From contig NZ_CP104578.1 in assembly GCF_036826855.1 (NCBI RefSeq), forward strand, positions 5,491,501-5,555,500: 64,000 nt of DNA, in the 5' to 3' direction. The first letter of the stretch is position 1. The number at the start of each line of letters is the position of its first letter. Below the pieces are notes generated by a model, which was not told where the DNA came from, did not search any database, and saw only the letters and a program-made list of their open reading frames with translations. Shown piece by piece: positions 22,956-31,833 of the stretch. The DNA is from Streptomyces sp. SJL17-4. Lineage in GTDB: Bacteria > Actinomycetota > Actinomycetes > Streptomycetales > Streptomycetaceae. The position numbers and the translations under genes are program-made.

Positions 22956-25616
22956 ATGCGCAGTACACGCCATCTGCTCGCGGGGCTCGCCCTCGCCGCC
23001 GGTCTCCTGGCGAGCCCCCTCACCGGAGCGGCACCGGCCACGGCCGCCTCCACGGAAGCCACCGAGGCCACCCCCACGGAAACCACCGCCGCCTCCTCCT
23101 ACACCTGGAAGAACGTCCGCGTCGACGGCGGCGGCTTCGTCCCCGGCATCGTCTTCAACCGGACCGAGAAGAACCTCGTCTACGCCCGCACGGACATCGG
23201 CGGCGCCTACCGCTGGAACCAGACCACGGCCTCCTGGACCCCGCTCCTCGACTCCGTCGACTGGGACCACTGGGGTCACACCGGCGTCGTCGGCCTCGCC
23301 TCCGACAGCGTCGACCCCGACAAGGTCTACGCCGCCGTCGGCACGTACACGAACGACTGGGACCCCGGCAACGGCGCCGTCCTCCGCTCCGCCGACCGCG
23401 GCGCCACCTGGCAGCGCACCGACCTCCCCTTCAAGCTCGGCGGCAACATGCCCGGCCGCGGCATGGGCGAGCGCCTCGCCGTCGACCCGAACAGGAACGG
23501 CGTCCTCTACCTCGGCACCCCCAGCGGCAACGGCCTCTGGCGCTCCACCGACTCCGGCGTCACCTGGTCGAAGGTCACCTCCTTCACCAACCCCGGCGAT
23601 CACCAGCAGGACCCGACCGACACCAGCGGCTACAACTCCGACGAGCAGGGCATCGTCTGGGTCACCTTCGACGAGTCCACCGGTACGGCGGGCAGCGCGA
23701 CCCGCACGATCTACGCCGGCGTCGGCGACAAGGGCAACGCCGTCTACCGCTCCACCGACGCGGGCGCCACCTGGACCCGGCTCCCCGGCCAGCCCACCGG
23801 CTACCTCGCCCACAAGGGCGTCCTCGACGCCGAGAACGGCTACCTCTACCTCGCGTACAGCGACACCGCCGGCCCGTACGACGGCGGCAAGGGCCAGGTC
23901 TGGCGGTACGCCACCGCCACCGGCACCTGGACGAACATCAGCCCCGTCGCCGAGGCCGACACCCACTACGGCTTCAGCGGCCTCACCGTCGACCGGCAGA
24001 ACCCCGGCACCGTCATGGTCTCCGGCTACAGCTCCTGGTACCCCGACACCCAGATCTTCCGCTCCACCGACTCCGGCGGCAGCTGGACCAGGGCCTGGGA
24101 CTACACCTCGTACCCGACCCGCGCCAACCGCTACACGATGGACGTCTCCTCCGTGCCCTGGCTGACCTGGGGCGGCAACCCGGCACCGCCCGAGCAGACC
24201 CCGAAGCTCGGCTGGATGACCGAGGCCCTGGAGATCGACCCCTTCGACTCGAACCGCATGATGTACGGCACGGGCGCCACGATCTACGGCACCCAGGAGC
24301 TCACCCGGTGGGACGCGGGGACGAACTTCACCATCAGGCCCATGGTGAAGGGCCTCGAGGAGACCGCCGTCCTCGACCTGGCATCGCCGCCCTCCGGCGC
24401 GCCGCTGATCAGCGCGCTCGGCGACATCGGCGGCTTCCGGCACACGGACCTCACCGCCGTCCCGTCGATGATGTTCACCGGCCCCAACTTCACCTCCACC
24501 ACCAGCGTCGACTTCGCCGAGACCAAGCCCGACACCGTCGTCCGCGCCGGGCACCTCGACGGCGGCCCGCGCGTCGCCTTCTCCACCGACAACGGCGCCA
24601 ACTGGCGTGCCGGACAGGAGCCTTCGGGCGTCACCGGCGGCGGCACGGTCGCCGTGTCGGCGGACGGCGGCCGCTACGTCTGGAGCCCGGAGGGCACCGG
24701 CGTCCACACCGGCACCGGCGGCGCCTGGACCGCCTCCACCGGCATCCCCGCCGGCGCGACCGTCGAGTCCGACCGCGTCGACCCGAAGACCTTCTACGGC
24801 TTCAAGGACGGCACCTTCTACGCCAGCACGGACGGCGGCGCGACCTTCACCGCCCGCGCCACCGGACTCCCCGCCAAGGGCAACGCCCGCTTCAAGGCCC
24901 TCCCCGGCGCGAAGGGCGACATCTGGTTCGCCGGTGGCGCCCCCGACTCCACGTACGGCCTCTGGCACTCCACCGACGGCGGCGCCACCTTCACCCGGCT
25001 CGGAGGCGTCGAGCAGGCCGACACCATCGGCTTCGGCAAGGCCGCCCCGGGAGCCACGTACCCCACGCTCTACACCAGCGCCAAGATCGGCGGCGTGCGC
25101 GGCATCTTCCGCTCCACCGACGCGGGCGCGAGCTGGGCGCGGATCAACGACGACGCCCACCAGTGGGGCTGGACCGGCGGCGCGATCACCGGCGACCCCC
25201 GCGTCTACGGCCGGGTGTACGTCTCCACCAACGGCCGCGGCATCATCTACGGCGACACGACCGAGACCGGCCCCGTCGACCCGCCCGCCCCCACCGGCGC
25301 CTGCAAGGTCACCTACAAGGTCACCAACCAGTGGCAGGGCGGCTTCCAGGCCGACGTCACCCTGACCAACACCTCCGCCACCGCCCGGACCGGCTGGAAG
25401 CTCGGCTGGGAGTACCCGGCGGGGCAGCGGGTGGGCCAGATGTGGAACGCGACCCCGACGCAGACCGGTACCGCCGTCACCGCCCAGAACGTCGGCTGGA
25501 ACGGCACCGTCGCCGCCGGAGCCTCCGCCTCCTTCGGCTTCACCGGCACCTGGACCGGCACCAACCCCGTACCGACCGCCTTCAGCCTCGGAGGTACGAC
25601 ATGCTCCGTCGCCTGA
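22956..25616 (+). CDS. Secreted GH74 xyloglucanase with CBM2
   Basis: This 886-residue secreted enzyme has a signal peptide at residues 1-31. A double seven-bladed propeller follows, with repeated RSTDSG/RSTDAG blade motifs (for example LWRSTDSGVTW and FRSTDAGASW). The two catalytic Asp positions of GH74 are conserved: D80 in YARTDIGGAYRW and D490 in LGDIGGFRH. A short Pro linker leads to a C-terminal CBM2 (about residues 780-886). It cleaves the xyloglucan backbone. A CebR box precedes it, and it overlaps the xylanase start by 16 bases. Confidence 0.93.
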   Translation: MRSTRHLLAGLALAAGLLASPLTGAAPATAASTEATEATPTETTAASSYTWKNVRVDGGGFVPGIVFNRTEKNLVYARTDIGGAYRWNQTTASWTPLLDSVDWDHWGHTGVVGLASDSVDPDKVYAAVGTYTNDWDPGNGAVLRSADRGATWQRTDLPFKLGGNMPGRGMGERLAVDPNRNGVLYLGTPSGNGLWRSTDSGVTWSKVTSFTNPGDHQQDPTDTSGYNSDEQGIVWVTFDESTGTAGSATRTIYAGVGDKGNAVYRSTDAGATWTRLPGQPTGYLAHKGVLDAENGYLYLAYSDTAGPYDGGKGQVWRYATATGTWTNISPVAEADTHYGFSGLTVDRQNPGTVMVSGYSSWYPDTQIFRSTDSGGSWTRAWDYTSYPTRANRYTMDVSSVPWLTWGGNPAPPEQTPKLGWMTEALEIDPFDSNRMMYGTGATIYGTQELTRWDAGTNFTIRPMVKGLEETAVLDLASPPSGAPLISALGDIGGFRHTDLTAVPSMMFTGPNFTSTTSVDFAETKPDTVVRAGHLDGGPRVAFSTDNGANWRAGQEPSGVTGGGTVAVSADGGRYVWSPEGTGVHTGTGGAWTASTGIPAGATVESDRVDPKTFYGFKDGTFYASTDGGATFTARATGLPAKGNARFKALPGAKGDIWFAGGAPDSTYGLWHSTDGGATFTRLGGVEQADTIGFGKAAPGATYPTLYTSAKIGGVRGIFRSTDAGASWARINDDAHQWGWTGGAITGDPRVYGRVYVSTNGRGIIYGDTTETGPVDPPAPTGACKVTYKVTNQWQGGFQADVTLTNTSATARTGWKLGWEYPAGQRVGQMWNATPTQTGTAVTAQNVGWNGTVAAGASASFGFTGTWTGTNPVPTAFSLGGTTCSVA

Positions 25617-26935
25617 TCGCCGGCGCGGCCCTGCTCGCCGCCGTCCTCACCACCGCCGGTCCCGCCTCCGCCGCCGACACCCCGCTGCGGGACCTTGCCG
25701 AGGCCCGCGGCGTCTACCTCGGCACCGCCGTCACCGCAGGGAAGCTCACCGGCGGATACGCGGACCTCGCCGGCGCCCAGTTCGGCTCCCTCACCCCCGG
25801 CAACGAGATGAAATGGGGCTCCGTCGAAGCCGTCAGGGGTACGTACGACTGGACCGGCGCCGACCGGGTCGTCGCCTTCGCCGAGTCCCACGGACAGAAG
25901 GTCCGCGGCCACACCCTCGTCTGGCACAGCCAGCTGCCCTCCTGGGTGACCGGCGGCAGCTGGACCGCCGACCGACTGCGCACCCTGATGACCGACCACA
26001 TCGCCACCCAGGCAGGCCGCTACAAGGGCCGCATCGACCACTGGGACGTCGTCAACGAACCCCTCGACGAGGACGGCACCCTCCGGCAGTCCGTCTTCGG
26101 GGCGACGCTCGGCGAGTCGTACATCGCCGACGCCTTCCGCGCCGCCCGGACCGCCGACCCGGCCGCGAAGCTGTACGTCAACGACTACTCCACCGACGCG
26201 CTCGGCGCGAAGAGCGACGGCATGTACGCCCTGGTGAAGCGGCTCCTCGCCCAGGGCGTCCCCGTCGACGGCGTCGGCTTCCAGGCCCATCTCGTCCTCG
26301 GCCAGGTCCCCGCCTCCCTGGAGGCCAACCTGCGCCGCTTCGCCGAACTCGGCGTGGACGTGGCCATCACCGAACTCGACATCAGGATGACCCTGCCGGC
26401 CACGGCGGCGCAGCTCGCCCAGCAGAAGGCCGACTACGCCTCCGTCCTGCGCGCCTGCCTCGCCGTCACCCGCTGCGCCGGTGTCACCGTCTGGGGCTTC
26501 ACCGACTCCGACTCCTGGATCCCGGACTTCTTCCCGGGCCAGGGCGCGGCCACTCCGTACGACGAGAACCTCGCCCCGAAGCCGGCCCGCGCCGGGATCG
26601 CCGAGGCGCTCGCCCCCGTCACCCCGCCCGCCCCGGGTGTGTGCTCCGTCACGTACACGGTCACGAGCCAGTGGACGGGCGGTTTCACGGCCCAGGTCAC
26701 CGTCCGCAACACGGGTACGGCCCCGCTGAACGGCTGGACCGTCCGCTGGACCCAGCCGGCCGGCCAGCGGGTCACCCAGGCCTGGAACGCGGCGGTGACG
26801 CAGACCGGGGCGGAGGTGGCGGCGGCGAACCTCCCGTACAACGCGACGGTCGCGCCGGGCGGCTCCACCGCCTTCGGCTTCAACGGCTCCTGGACGGGCA
26901 GCAACCCGCCCCCGGGGGCCTTCAGCTGTGTGTGA
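25601..26935 (+). CDS. Secreted GH10 endo-xylanase with CBM2
   Basis: This 444-residue secreted enzyme has a 24-residue signal peptide and a GH10 barrel with acid/base E153 (WDVVNEP) and nucleophile E258 (ITELDIR). The substrate-binding segments GNEMKWGSVE and GHTLVWHSQLP are also present. A C-terminal CBM2 follows (about 345-444; CSVTYTVTSQWTGGFTAQV). The ATG has GGAGG six bases upstream inside the end of the GH74 gene, so the two are coupled. It hydrolyses xylan. A 15-bp terminator follows the stop. Confidence 0.95.
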   Translation: MLRRLIAGAALLAAVLTTAGPASAADTPLRDLAEARGVYLGTAVTAGKLTGGYADLAGAQFGSLTPGNEMKWGSVEAVRGTYDWTGADRVVAFAESHGQKVRGHTLVWHSQLPSWVTGGSWTADRLRTLMTDHIATQAGRYKGRIDHWDVVNEPLDEDGTLRQSVFGATLGESYIADAFRAARTADPAAKLYVNDYSTDALGAKSDGMYALVKRLLAQGVPVDGVGFQAHLVLGQVPASLEANLRRFAELGVDVAITELDIRMTLPATAAQLAQQKADYASVLRACLAVTRCAGVTVWGFTDSDSWIPDFFPGQGAATPYDENLAPKPARAGIAEALAPVTPPAPGVCSVTYTVTSQWTGGFTAQVTVRNTGTAPLNGWTVRWTQPAGQRVTQAWNAAVTQTGAEVAAANLPYNATVAPGGSTAFGFNGSWTGSNPPPGAFSCV

Positions 26936-26951
26936 CGTACGCGAAAAACGA

Positions 26952-26985
26952 CCGAGGCCCCGGTTCTCTCGAACCGGGGCCTCGG
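26952..26985. terminator. Perfect 15-bp stem terminator
   Basis: CCGAGGCCCCGGTTC pairs with 26971-26985 across the loop TCTC, directly after the xylanase stop and just before the tRNA-His 3' end. Confidence 0.85.
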
Positions 26986-26992
26986 CCTTCAG

Positions 26993-27066
26993 GGTGAGTA
27001 ACGGGACTCGAACCCGCGACATCCTGGACCACAACCAGGTGCTCTACCATCTGAGCTATACCCACC
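26993..27066 (-). tRNA. tRNA-His (GTG anticodon)
   Basis: The anticodon stem-loop is CCTGG-TTGTGGT-CCAGG with anticodon GTG. The extra 5' G (position -1, base 27066) faces discriminator C73, the hallmark of tRNA-His. The T-loop GGTTCGAGTCC is intact. CCA is not encoded. Confidence 0.95.
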
Positions 27067-27182
27067 ATGACCGGCGGTTTCCCGAAGGTTTCCCCGACCG
27101 GCCGAGAAGAAGTCTACAGGGTCCTGGAGGGTGCTCGCGCCCGCATTGATGTGCGGGCACGAGCGGCCCTGCGCGGAGGGGA

Positions 27183-27785
27183 TTATTCGCCCCGGACGAC
27201 GTGACGGGCCGCGATCTGCTTCGCGGTCTCCGAGTCGGGGCCGGGCTGCGGGACGAAGACCGCCTCGCGGTAGTAGCGCAGCTCCGCGATGGACTCGCGG
27301 ATGTCGGCGAGCGCCCGGTGGTTGCCGTTCTTCTCCGGACTGTTGAAGTACGCCCTCGGGTACCAGCGGCGGGCCAGCTCCTTGACCGAGGAGACATCGA
27401 CGATCCGGTAGTGCAGATGGGCCTCCAGGGCGGGCATGTCCCGGGCGAGGAAGCCGCGGTCCGTGGAGACCGAGTTCCCGCACAGAGGCGCCTTGCCGGG
27501 TTCCTTGACGTGCTCGCGGATGTACGCGAGGACCTGGGCCTCCGCGTCGGCGAGCGTGGTGCCGTCGGCGAGCGCGTCGAGCAGCCCCGAGGCCGTGTGC
27601 ATCTGGCGCACGATCTCGGGCATGGTCTCCAGGGCCGCGTCCGGCGGGCGGATCACGATGTCCACCCCGTCGCCGAGCACGTTCAGTTCCGAGTCGGTGA
27701 CCAGTGCGGCCACCTCGATGAGTGCGTCGTCCGTCAGCGAGAGCCCGGTCATCTCGCAGTCGATCCACACCATGCGATCGTTCAT
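27183..27785 (-). CDS. orn: Oligoribonuclease
   Basis: This 200-residue DEDDh 3'-5' exoribonuclease has motif [10 protein letters not shown] (D9, E11), motif II around [11 protein letters not shown], and the final [11 protein letters not shown] with catalytic His and Asp. It degrades 2-5-mer RNAs and pGpG, the last step of cyclic di-GMP turnover, so it acts in the same pathway as the GGDEF protein at the window start. In S. coelicolor ornA lies beside adpA, as here. The length is normal for the family. Confidence 0.96.
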   Translation of the reverse strand: MNDRMVWIDCEMTGLSLTDDALIEVAALVTDSELNVLGDGVDIVIRPPDAALETMPEIVRQMHTASGLLDALADGTTLADAEAQVLAYIREHVKEPGKAPLCGNSVSTDRGFLARDMPALEAHLHYRIVDVSSVKELARRWYPRAYFNSPEKNGNHRALADIRESIAELRYYREAVFVPQPGPDSETAKQIAARHVVRGE

Positions 27786-27893
27786 GCGTCCACCTTAGGG
27801 GCTCTTTCCCGTGTCGGAGCGGGCCGAGCCGCCCCCGGGCCCCGCCGCGCCGGGCAGAACCCGGCGAACCGGCCGCCCCGGGGGACGTGACGC

Positions 27894-27932
27894 CGACGGG
27901 CCCCCGGGGGAGATGTCCCCGAGGGCCCGTCG
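27894..27932. terminator. Strong hairpin between orn and adpA
   Basis: CGACGGGCCCCCGGGG pairs with the arm ending at 27932 (one mismatch) around a short AGATGT loop. It follows the adpA stop at 27973 in the leftward direction. Confidence 0.75.
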
Positions 27933-27972
27933 TTCCTGCGTCGCGCCGCTTGTGGCGGCGGCGGTCTTCTCC

Positions 27973-29142
27973 TTACGGCGCGCTGCGCTGACCCGGGAGC
28001 GAGGCGCGCCCCGGAGCGTAGGCGTCGGACTGCGGCTTCCCCTGGTCCAGCGGGGACGCCGGGCGCCGGATTCCGGCCCCGACCTGGGCGGGCACGATCG
28101 GGTCGAGCACCGCCGTGGCGGTCTCGCCCTGCGGCCGCCGCGCACGGTACGCCGCCCGGTAGGCGGCCGGCGAGGAGCCGAGCTGCCGCCGGAAGTGACC
28201 GCGCAGCGCCACCGGCGAGCGGAAGCCGCACCTGCCCGCGACCTCGTCGACCGAGTAGTCGGAGGTTTCGAGCAGCCGCTGCGCCTGGAGCACCCGCTGG
28301 GTGATCAGCCACTGGAGGGGGGCCGAACCGGTCAGCGAGCGGAACCGGCGGTCGAAGGTCCGCCGTGACATGTACGCGCGGGCAGCCAGGGTCTCCACGT
28401 CGAACTGCTCGTGGAGGTGCTCCAGCGCCCAGGCGACGACCTCGGCCAGCGGGTCGGCGCCGATCTCCTCAGGTAAAGACCTGTCGAGGTAGCGCTCCTG
28501 ACCGCCGCTGCGCCGCGGCGGGACGACCAGCCGGCGCGCCAGGGCGCCCGCGGCCTCCGTGCCGTGGTCGGTCCGCACGATGTGCAGACACAGATCGATT
28601 CCGGCCGCCGTGCCCGCGGAGGTCAGCACGTCCCCGTCGTCGACGAAGAGCTCCCGGGGGTCCACATGGACCGACGGGTAGCGCTTGGCGAGTGTCGGCG
28701 CGTACATCCAGTGCGTCGTCGCCGGGCGGCCGTCGAGCAGGCCGGCCGCGGCGAGGACGAACGCCCCGGTGCACAGACCGACGATCCGCGCGCCCTCCTC
28801 GTGGGCGCGGCGCAGCGCTTCGAGCGCCTCCGGCGGCGGCGGCGAGGTGATCGACCGCCAGGCCGGGACGACGACGGTGCCCGCCCGGCTGATGGCCTCC
28901 AGGCCGTACGGCGCGGTCAGTTCGAGTCCACCGGTGGTCCGCAGTGGTCCGTCCTCGCCCGCACAGACGAGCAGTCGGTAACGGGGCACTCCGGCGTCCT
29001 GCCGGTCGATGCCGAACACGGAGAGCGGGATGGAACTCTCGAAGATGGGGCCGCCGCTGAACAGCAGCACCGCGACGACTTCGCGACGGCGGCGCCCGGT
29101 CAGCTTCCGTGCGGCCTCCGGCGCGGTGGAGTCCTGGCTCAT
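27973..29142 (-). CDS. adpA: AdpA, pleiotropic developmental regulator (TTA codon)
   Basis: This 389-residue AraC/XylS-family activator has a GATase1/PfpI-like dimerisation domain (about 22-190; GLCTGAFVLAAAG) and an AraC-type double helix-turn-helix (about 240-340; VETLAARAYMSRRTFDRRFR, then VDEVAGRCGFRSPVALRGHF). AdpA is the central activator of morphological and secondary-metabolism genes. A TTA Leu codon at 28474-28476 (residue 223, between the domains) makes translation depend on the bldA tRNA, as known for other Streptomyces. ATG at 29142 has GAGGGGGG eight bases upstream. The long untranslated upstream region and adjacent orn match the conserved locus. Confidence 0.96.
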   Translation of the reverse strand: MSQDSTAPEAARKLTGRRRREVVAVLLFSGGPIFESSIPLSVFGIDRQDAGVPRYRLLVCAGEDGPLRTTGGLELTAPYGLEAISRAGTVVVPAWRSITSPPPPEALEALRRAHEEGARIVGLCTGAFVLAAAGLLDGRPATTHWMYAPTLAKRYPSVHVDPRELFVDDGDVLTSAGTAAGIDLCLHIVRTDHGTEAAGALARRLVVPPRRSGGQERYLDRSLPEEIGADPLAEVVAWALEHLHEQFDVETLAARAYMSRRTFDRRFRSLTGSAPLQWLITQRVLQAQRLLETSDYSVDEVAGRCGFRSPVALRGHFRRQLGSSPAAYRAAYRARRPQGETATAVLDPIVPAQVGAGIRRPASPLDQGKPQSDAYAPGRASLPGQRSAP

Positions 29143-29584
29143 GACGCTAAGCCCCCCTCGGTGTTCGCGTCTCCCTGGTCGTGTCGCTCCTGCACGTTTC
29201 CCCTCGGTTTTGCACGAGACCCCAGTCTTCGGTACCCATGATCGAATCTACTGCGTCCCGTGCCGCCGGCGTGACAAGTTCTCCATCCGGTGGATTGTCG
29301 ACAAGGCCACTTGGCGTGAAGCGATCGATCGCGAAGTCTTCCGTCAGGAGGCCCCCAGGGGAAGGGGCGGGGCGGCGAACGTCCCCGTACGCGGCGGGTG
29401 CGAGCCCTTGGGGCGGGGCATTTTCGGGTGTCGGCGCCGGGGTTGGGCAACCGTTCCGCCAAGGACTCGCCGACGGATGGAAGTTGGCTGAAAACATATG
29501 GGTTCGCGTGTACGAACCTGTCAACTCCACGAGGGGCGGGCCCGGCGAGTGCCCCGTTTCGCGGCGATTTATACCCCCGGAGAT
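29143..29584. promoter_or_regulatory. adpA upstream regulatory region
   Basis: No gene is supported in these 442 bases. Two dyads are visible: the perfect palindrome GCGATCGATCGC at 29321-29332, and the GGTTCG-N6-CGAACC dyad at 29501-29518. TGGCGTGAAG at 29312-29321 matches nine of ten positions of the published AdpA-binding consensus TGGCSNGWWY, consistent with autoregulation. Confidence 0.5.
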
Positions 29585-30025
29585 CTAGAGCCTGTCCCGG
29601 CCGCGCCGCCTGCCGCGGACGCCCTCGCTCCGCCTGCCCCGCTCCGAGCGGCGCAGCAGCACCCGGCAGGCCGCCGTCACCGAGACGAGGCCGAGTGCGG
29701 TCCCGGTGGCGCCGCCGAGGGAGCTGCCGTAGACGAGCAGGACCACCGGGACCAGCACGCAGCAGAAGACCGCCCAGCGGACGACGTCACCGGCCTGGTC
29801 CGCCCCGGCCCCGCCGGCCGCCGCCGCCCATGCCCCTGCCCCCGCGCCTGTCCCTGTCCCCGTTCCCGTACCCGTCCCCGGCCCGTTGCCCGGATCCGGG
29901 TCCGCGGGGGCGGCTGGGCCGAGGACGGGGGCCCGGCGGCGGCCGCGGGGCCCTCCGAGCGCGGTGGCGCGGGCGGCGGCGGGGGCGGTGGAGGTCTGGC
30001 CGGCGGCGGTCGATGGTGCGGGCAC
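29585..30025 (-). CDS. Small membrane protein, function unknown
   Basis: The protein has about 146 residues. The N-terminal 75 residues are low-complexity Ala/Gly/Pro/Thr with a run of Gly-Thr repeats and look disordered. Two membrane segments follow (WAVFCCVLVPVVLLVYGSSL and GTALGLVSVTAACRVLL), then a very basic Arg-rich tail. GTG at 30025 is chosen because GGGAG lies nine bases upstream. It occupies the conserved small-gene position upstream of adpA. No function is proposed. Confidence 0.55.
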   Translation of the reverse strand: MPAPSTAAGQTSTAPAAARATALGGPRGRRRAPVLGPAAPADPDPGNGPGTGTGTGTGTGAGAGAWAAAAGGAGADQAGDVVRWAVFCCVLVPVVLLVYGSSLGGATGTALGLVSVTAACRVLLRRSERGRRSEGVRGRRRGRDRL

Positions 30026-30369
30026 GGGCGGTCTCCCTGCGACGGTGGGCTGGACCTGTGGCAACGAGAAACGGAACGTTCCGGTCACTCTCGGCGACGT
30101 CCGTTTGGCCCCCGTACGGACACCTGTAGGGCACAACCGGCATTGCCAGATCCCGAGCCGCTCGTGCATGCTCCCTGGAACGCCGCGCGCGAGCGGGGCG
30201 CACGCCGGGGAGTGGCACGGCGGGCTCTGGGCAGGAGAGGAGTGTCGCCGTACCCTTGGGGGTATGGGCTTGGGAAGATGATTCCCGGACACAGCTCCGC
30301 CGCCACCCGTTGTTCCGTCCCCGCCGTTTCCCGCCCCTTCCCACGAGGACCCTCTTCGCCGAGACACCG
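30026..30369. other. Divergent intergenic region with palindrome
   Basis: These 344 bases separate the small membrane protein and the universal stress protein gene. A perfect 12-bp palindrome CGGAACGTTCCG lies at 30072-30083, about 47 bases upstream of the leftward start. No gene is supported. Confidence 0.5.
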
Positions 30370-30891
30370 ATGGCCGGTCACGAATTCCCCGAACCCGCGG
30401 ACCGCAAGCGCGTCGCCGATTCCACGGTCGACCCCCTCGCGGTAGAACAGCCACGTCACGCCTGCGACCCGGCCTTCCGGCATGGGGTCGTCGTCGGCTT
30501 CGACGGCTCCACGTCCAGTGAGCGCGCCCTCGCGTACGCCATCGGCATGGCCAGGCGTTCCGGCTCGGGCCTGATCATCGTGCACGTGGCCAACAGGCTG
30601 CCCACCACGGTGTGGGCGGGCTGCGAGCCCCCCGTCTTCGTCGACGTGCCCGACCACCGCACCGAGGTCCTCGGCCTGGAACTGGCCTGCGCCGAGCACC
30701 TCTCCGAGGTGCCCTGGATCCTCGTCGAGCGCGGCGGCGACATCTGCCACGAGCTGGAGGAGGTCGGCCGGGAGTACTCGGCCGACGCGATCGTGGTCGG
30801 TTCCACGCACGGCATCGTCGGCCGGATCTTCGGCTCGGTGGCCGGCCGCCTCGCGCGCCGCGCGCAGCGGCCCGTGATCGTCATCCCGTAA
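30370..30891 (+). CDS. Universal stress protein
   Basis: This 173-residue UspA-family protein has a first strand GVVVGFDGSTSSERALAYA and a C-terminal nucleotide-binding motif VVGSTHGIVGRIFGSVAGRLARRAQRPVIVIP, the G-2X-G-9X-G-S/T pattern of ATP-binding Usp proteins. The start at 30370 is preferred over 30256, since the extra segment is Arg/Pro-rich and unlike the family. It probably acts in stress or dormancy responses. Confidence 0.85.
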   Translation: MAGHEFPEPADRKRVADSTVDPLAVEQPRHACDPAFRHGVVVGFDGSTSSERALAYAIGMARRSGSGLIIVHVANRLPTTVWAGCEPPVFVDVPDHRTEVLGLELACAEHLSEVPWILVERGGDICHELEEVGREYSADAIVVGSTHGIVGRIFGSVAGRLARRAQRPVIVIP

Positions 30892-31001
30892 CCGTACGAG
30901 ACTCCCCACGGCGACCCCTTCCGTCCCGCACGTCCCGTACGACCCGTCAGGTCACTTCCTCAACTGGCGTCATCCCGCCATAATTTCGGCCTTCCCCAGG
31001 T

Positions 31002-31025
31002 GAATTGTGCGCTTGTGAAGGGTAC
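31002..31025 (+). promoter_or_regulatory. Candidate SigB-type promoter
   Basis: GAAT, 14 bases, then GGGTAC matches the published Streptomyces SigB-family consensus GNNT-N14-16-GGGTAY. It ends 62 bases before the transporter start. One match of a short consensus; tentative. Confidence 0.4.
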
Positions 31026-31087
31026 ATAAGGGTCACCGGAACACAGCAGCTCACGCAGTACATCTGCGCACTTGAAGGGAGCCCGCC

Positions 31088-31651
31088 GTGAACAACGAAG
31101 TCGCCGCGGGAAACACCACTTCCACTCTCGGCCACCTCGCACTCGGACTGACCCTGCTGGCCTTCGGCCTGGGCGGCACCGGTGTCATCGACAACGTCGC
31201 GGCAGCGGATGCCGCGGGCCTCGCCACCTGGGTCGGCGGGGTGACGCTCTTCCTCGTCGGTCTGCTCGCCCTGCGCGCGGGCGACAAGGGTGAGGGCACG
31301 GCGTTCGCGGCGCTCGGCGCCTTCTGGTTCACCTGGGGCACCGCGGCCGGCGGCGGGGCGTCCGCCGACGCCGTGGGCGTCTTCCTGCTCCTGTGGGCGC
31401 TGCTCGCGCTCACGCTGACGCTGGCCGCCTCGGGCAGCGGACTGTTCGGACAGGGCGTGTACGGGCTGTTGTTCGTCGCGCTCCTGCTGCTCGGCATCGG
31501 GGCGCTCGCCGACAACGGCGGGCTCGCGAAGGCGGGCGGCTGGGTGGCGGCCGTCGCCGGTCTGGTCGCCTGGTACGGCGCCACGGCGGCGGTGGCCGGC
31601 TGGCCGACCGCGCTCGGCAGGGCGAACCGCAGCGCGGCGGCGGCGAGCTGA
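31088..31651 (+). CDS. GPR1/FUN34/YaaH-family (acetate) transporter-like protein
   Basis: This 187-residue protein has six hydrophobic membrane segments starting at LGHLALGLTLLAFGLGGTGV. The family usually has a conserved N-P-[AV]-P-[LF]-GL entry motif, which is replaced here by STLGHLALGL, so function may differ. Members export or import acetate and related short acids. GGGAG precedes the GTG start at good distance. A 13-bp repeat array and a terminator follow. Confidence 0.72.
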   Translation: MNNEVAAGNTTSTLGHLALGLTLLAFGLGGTGVIDNVAAADAAGLATWVGGVTLFLVGLLALRAGDKGEGTAFAALGAFWFTWGTAAGGGASADAVGVFLLLWALLALTLTLAASGSGLFGQGVYGLLFVALLLLGIGALADNGGLAKAGGWVAAVAGLVAWYGATAAVAGWPTALGRANRSAAAAS

Positions 31652-31660
31652 GCGCGGGCG

Positions 31661-31712
31661 CCGACCGTACGGGCTGACCGTGCGGGCCGACCGTACGAGC
31701 TGACCGTACGAG
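31661..31712. repeat. Four 13-bp tandem repeats
   Basis: Four units of CYGACCGTRCGRG (for example CTGACCGTACGAG) start nine bases after the transporter stop. Confidence 0.9.
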
Positions 31713-31722
31713 CGGAAAAGGA

Positions 31723-31763
31723 AAGCGGTCCCCCGTGCACCTGGGATGCACGGGGGACCGCTT
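31723..31763. terminator. Perfect 17-bp stem bidirectional terminator
   Basis: AAGCGGTCCCCCGTGCA pairs with 31747-31763 across a 7-base loop, between the convergent transporter and glmS genes. Confidence 0.88.
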
Positions 31764-31833
31764 CGTGTCCGGTCGAACCTCCGGGGGACAGGCCCGGCGG
31801 CGCGGCTCGGGGGGACAGGCCCCGAGGTCGCTG

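Noticed and set aside
22017..25160. A 1047-residue leftward frame overlapping the xyloglucanase
   Set aside because: It is antisense to the GH74 gene and in another frame of the binding-protein gene; no motifs.
26993..27066. tRNA-His as attachment site of an integrated element
   Set aside because: No integrase gene, no second copy of the tRNA 3' end and no island-like composition are seen beside it.
29501..29518. LexA/SOS box upstream of adpA
   Set aside because: The Streptomyces SOS box has GAAC then GTTC; here the arms are reversed (GTTC then GAAC).
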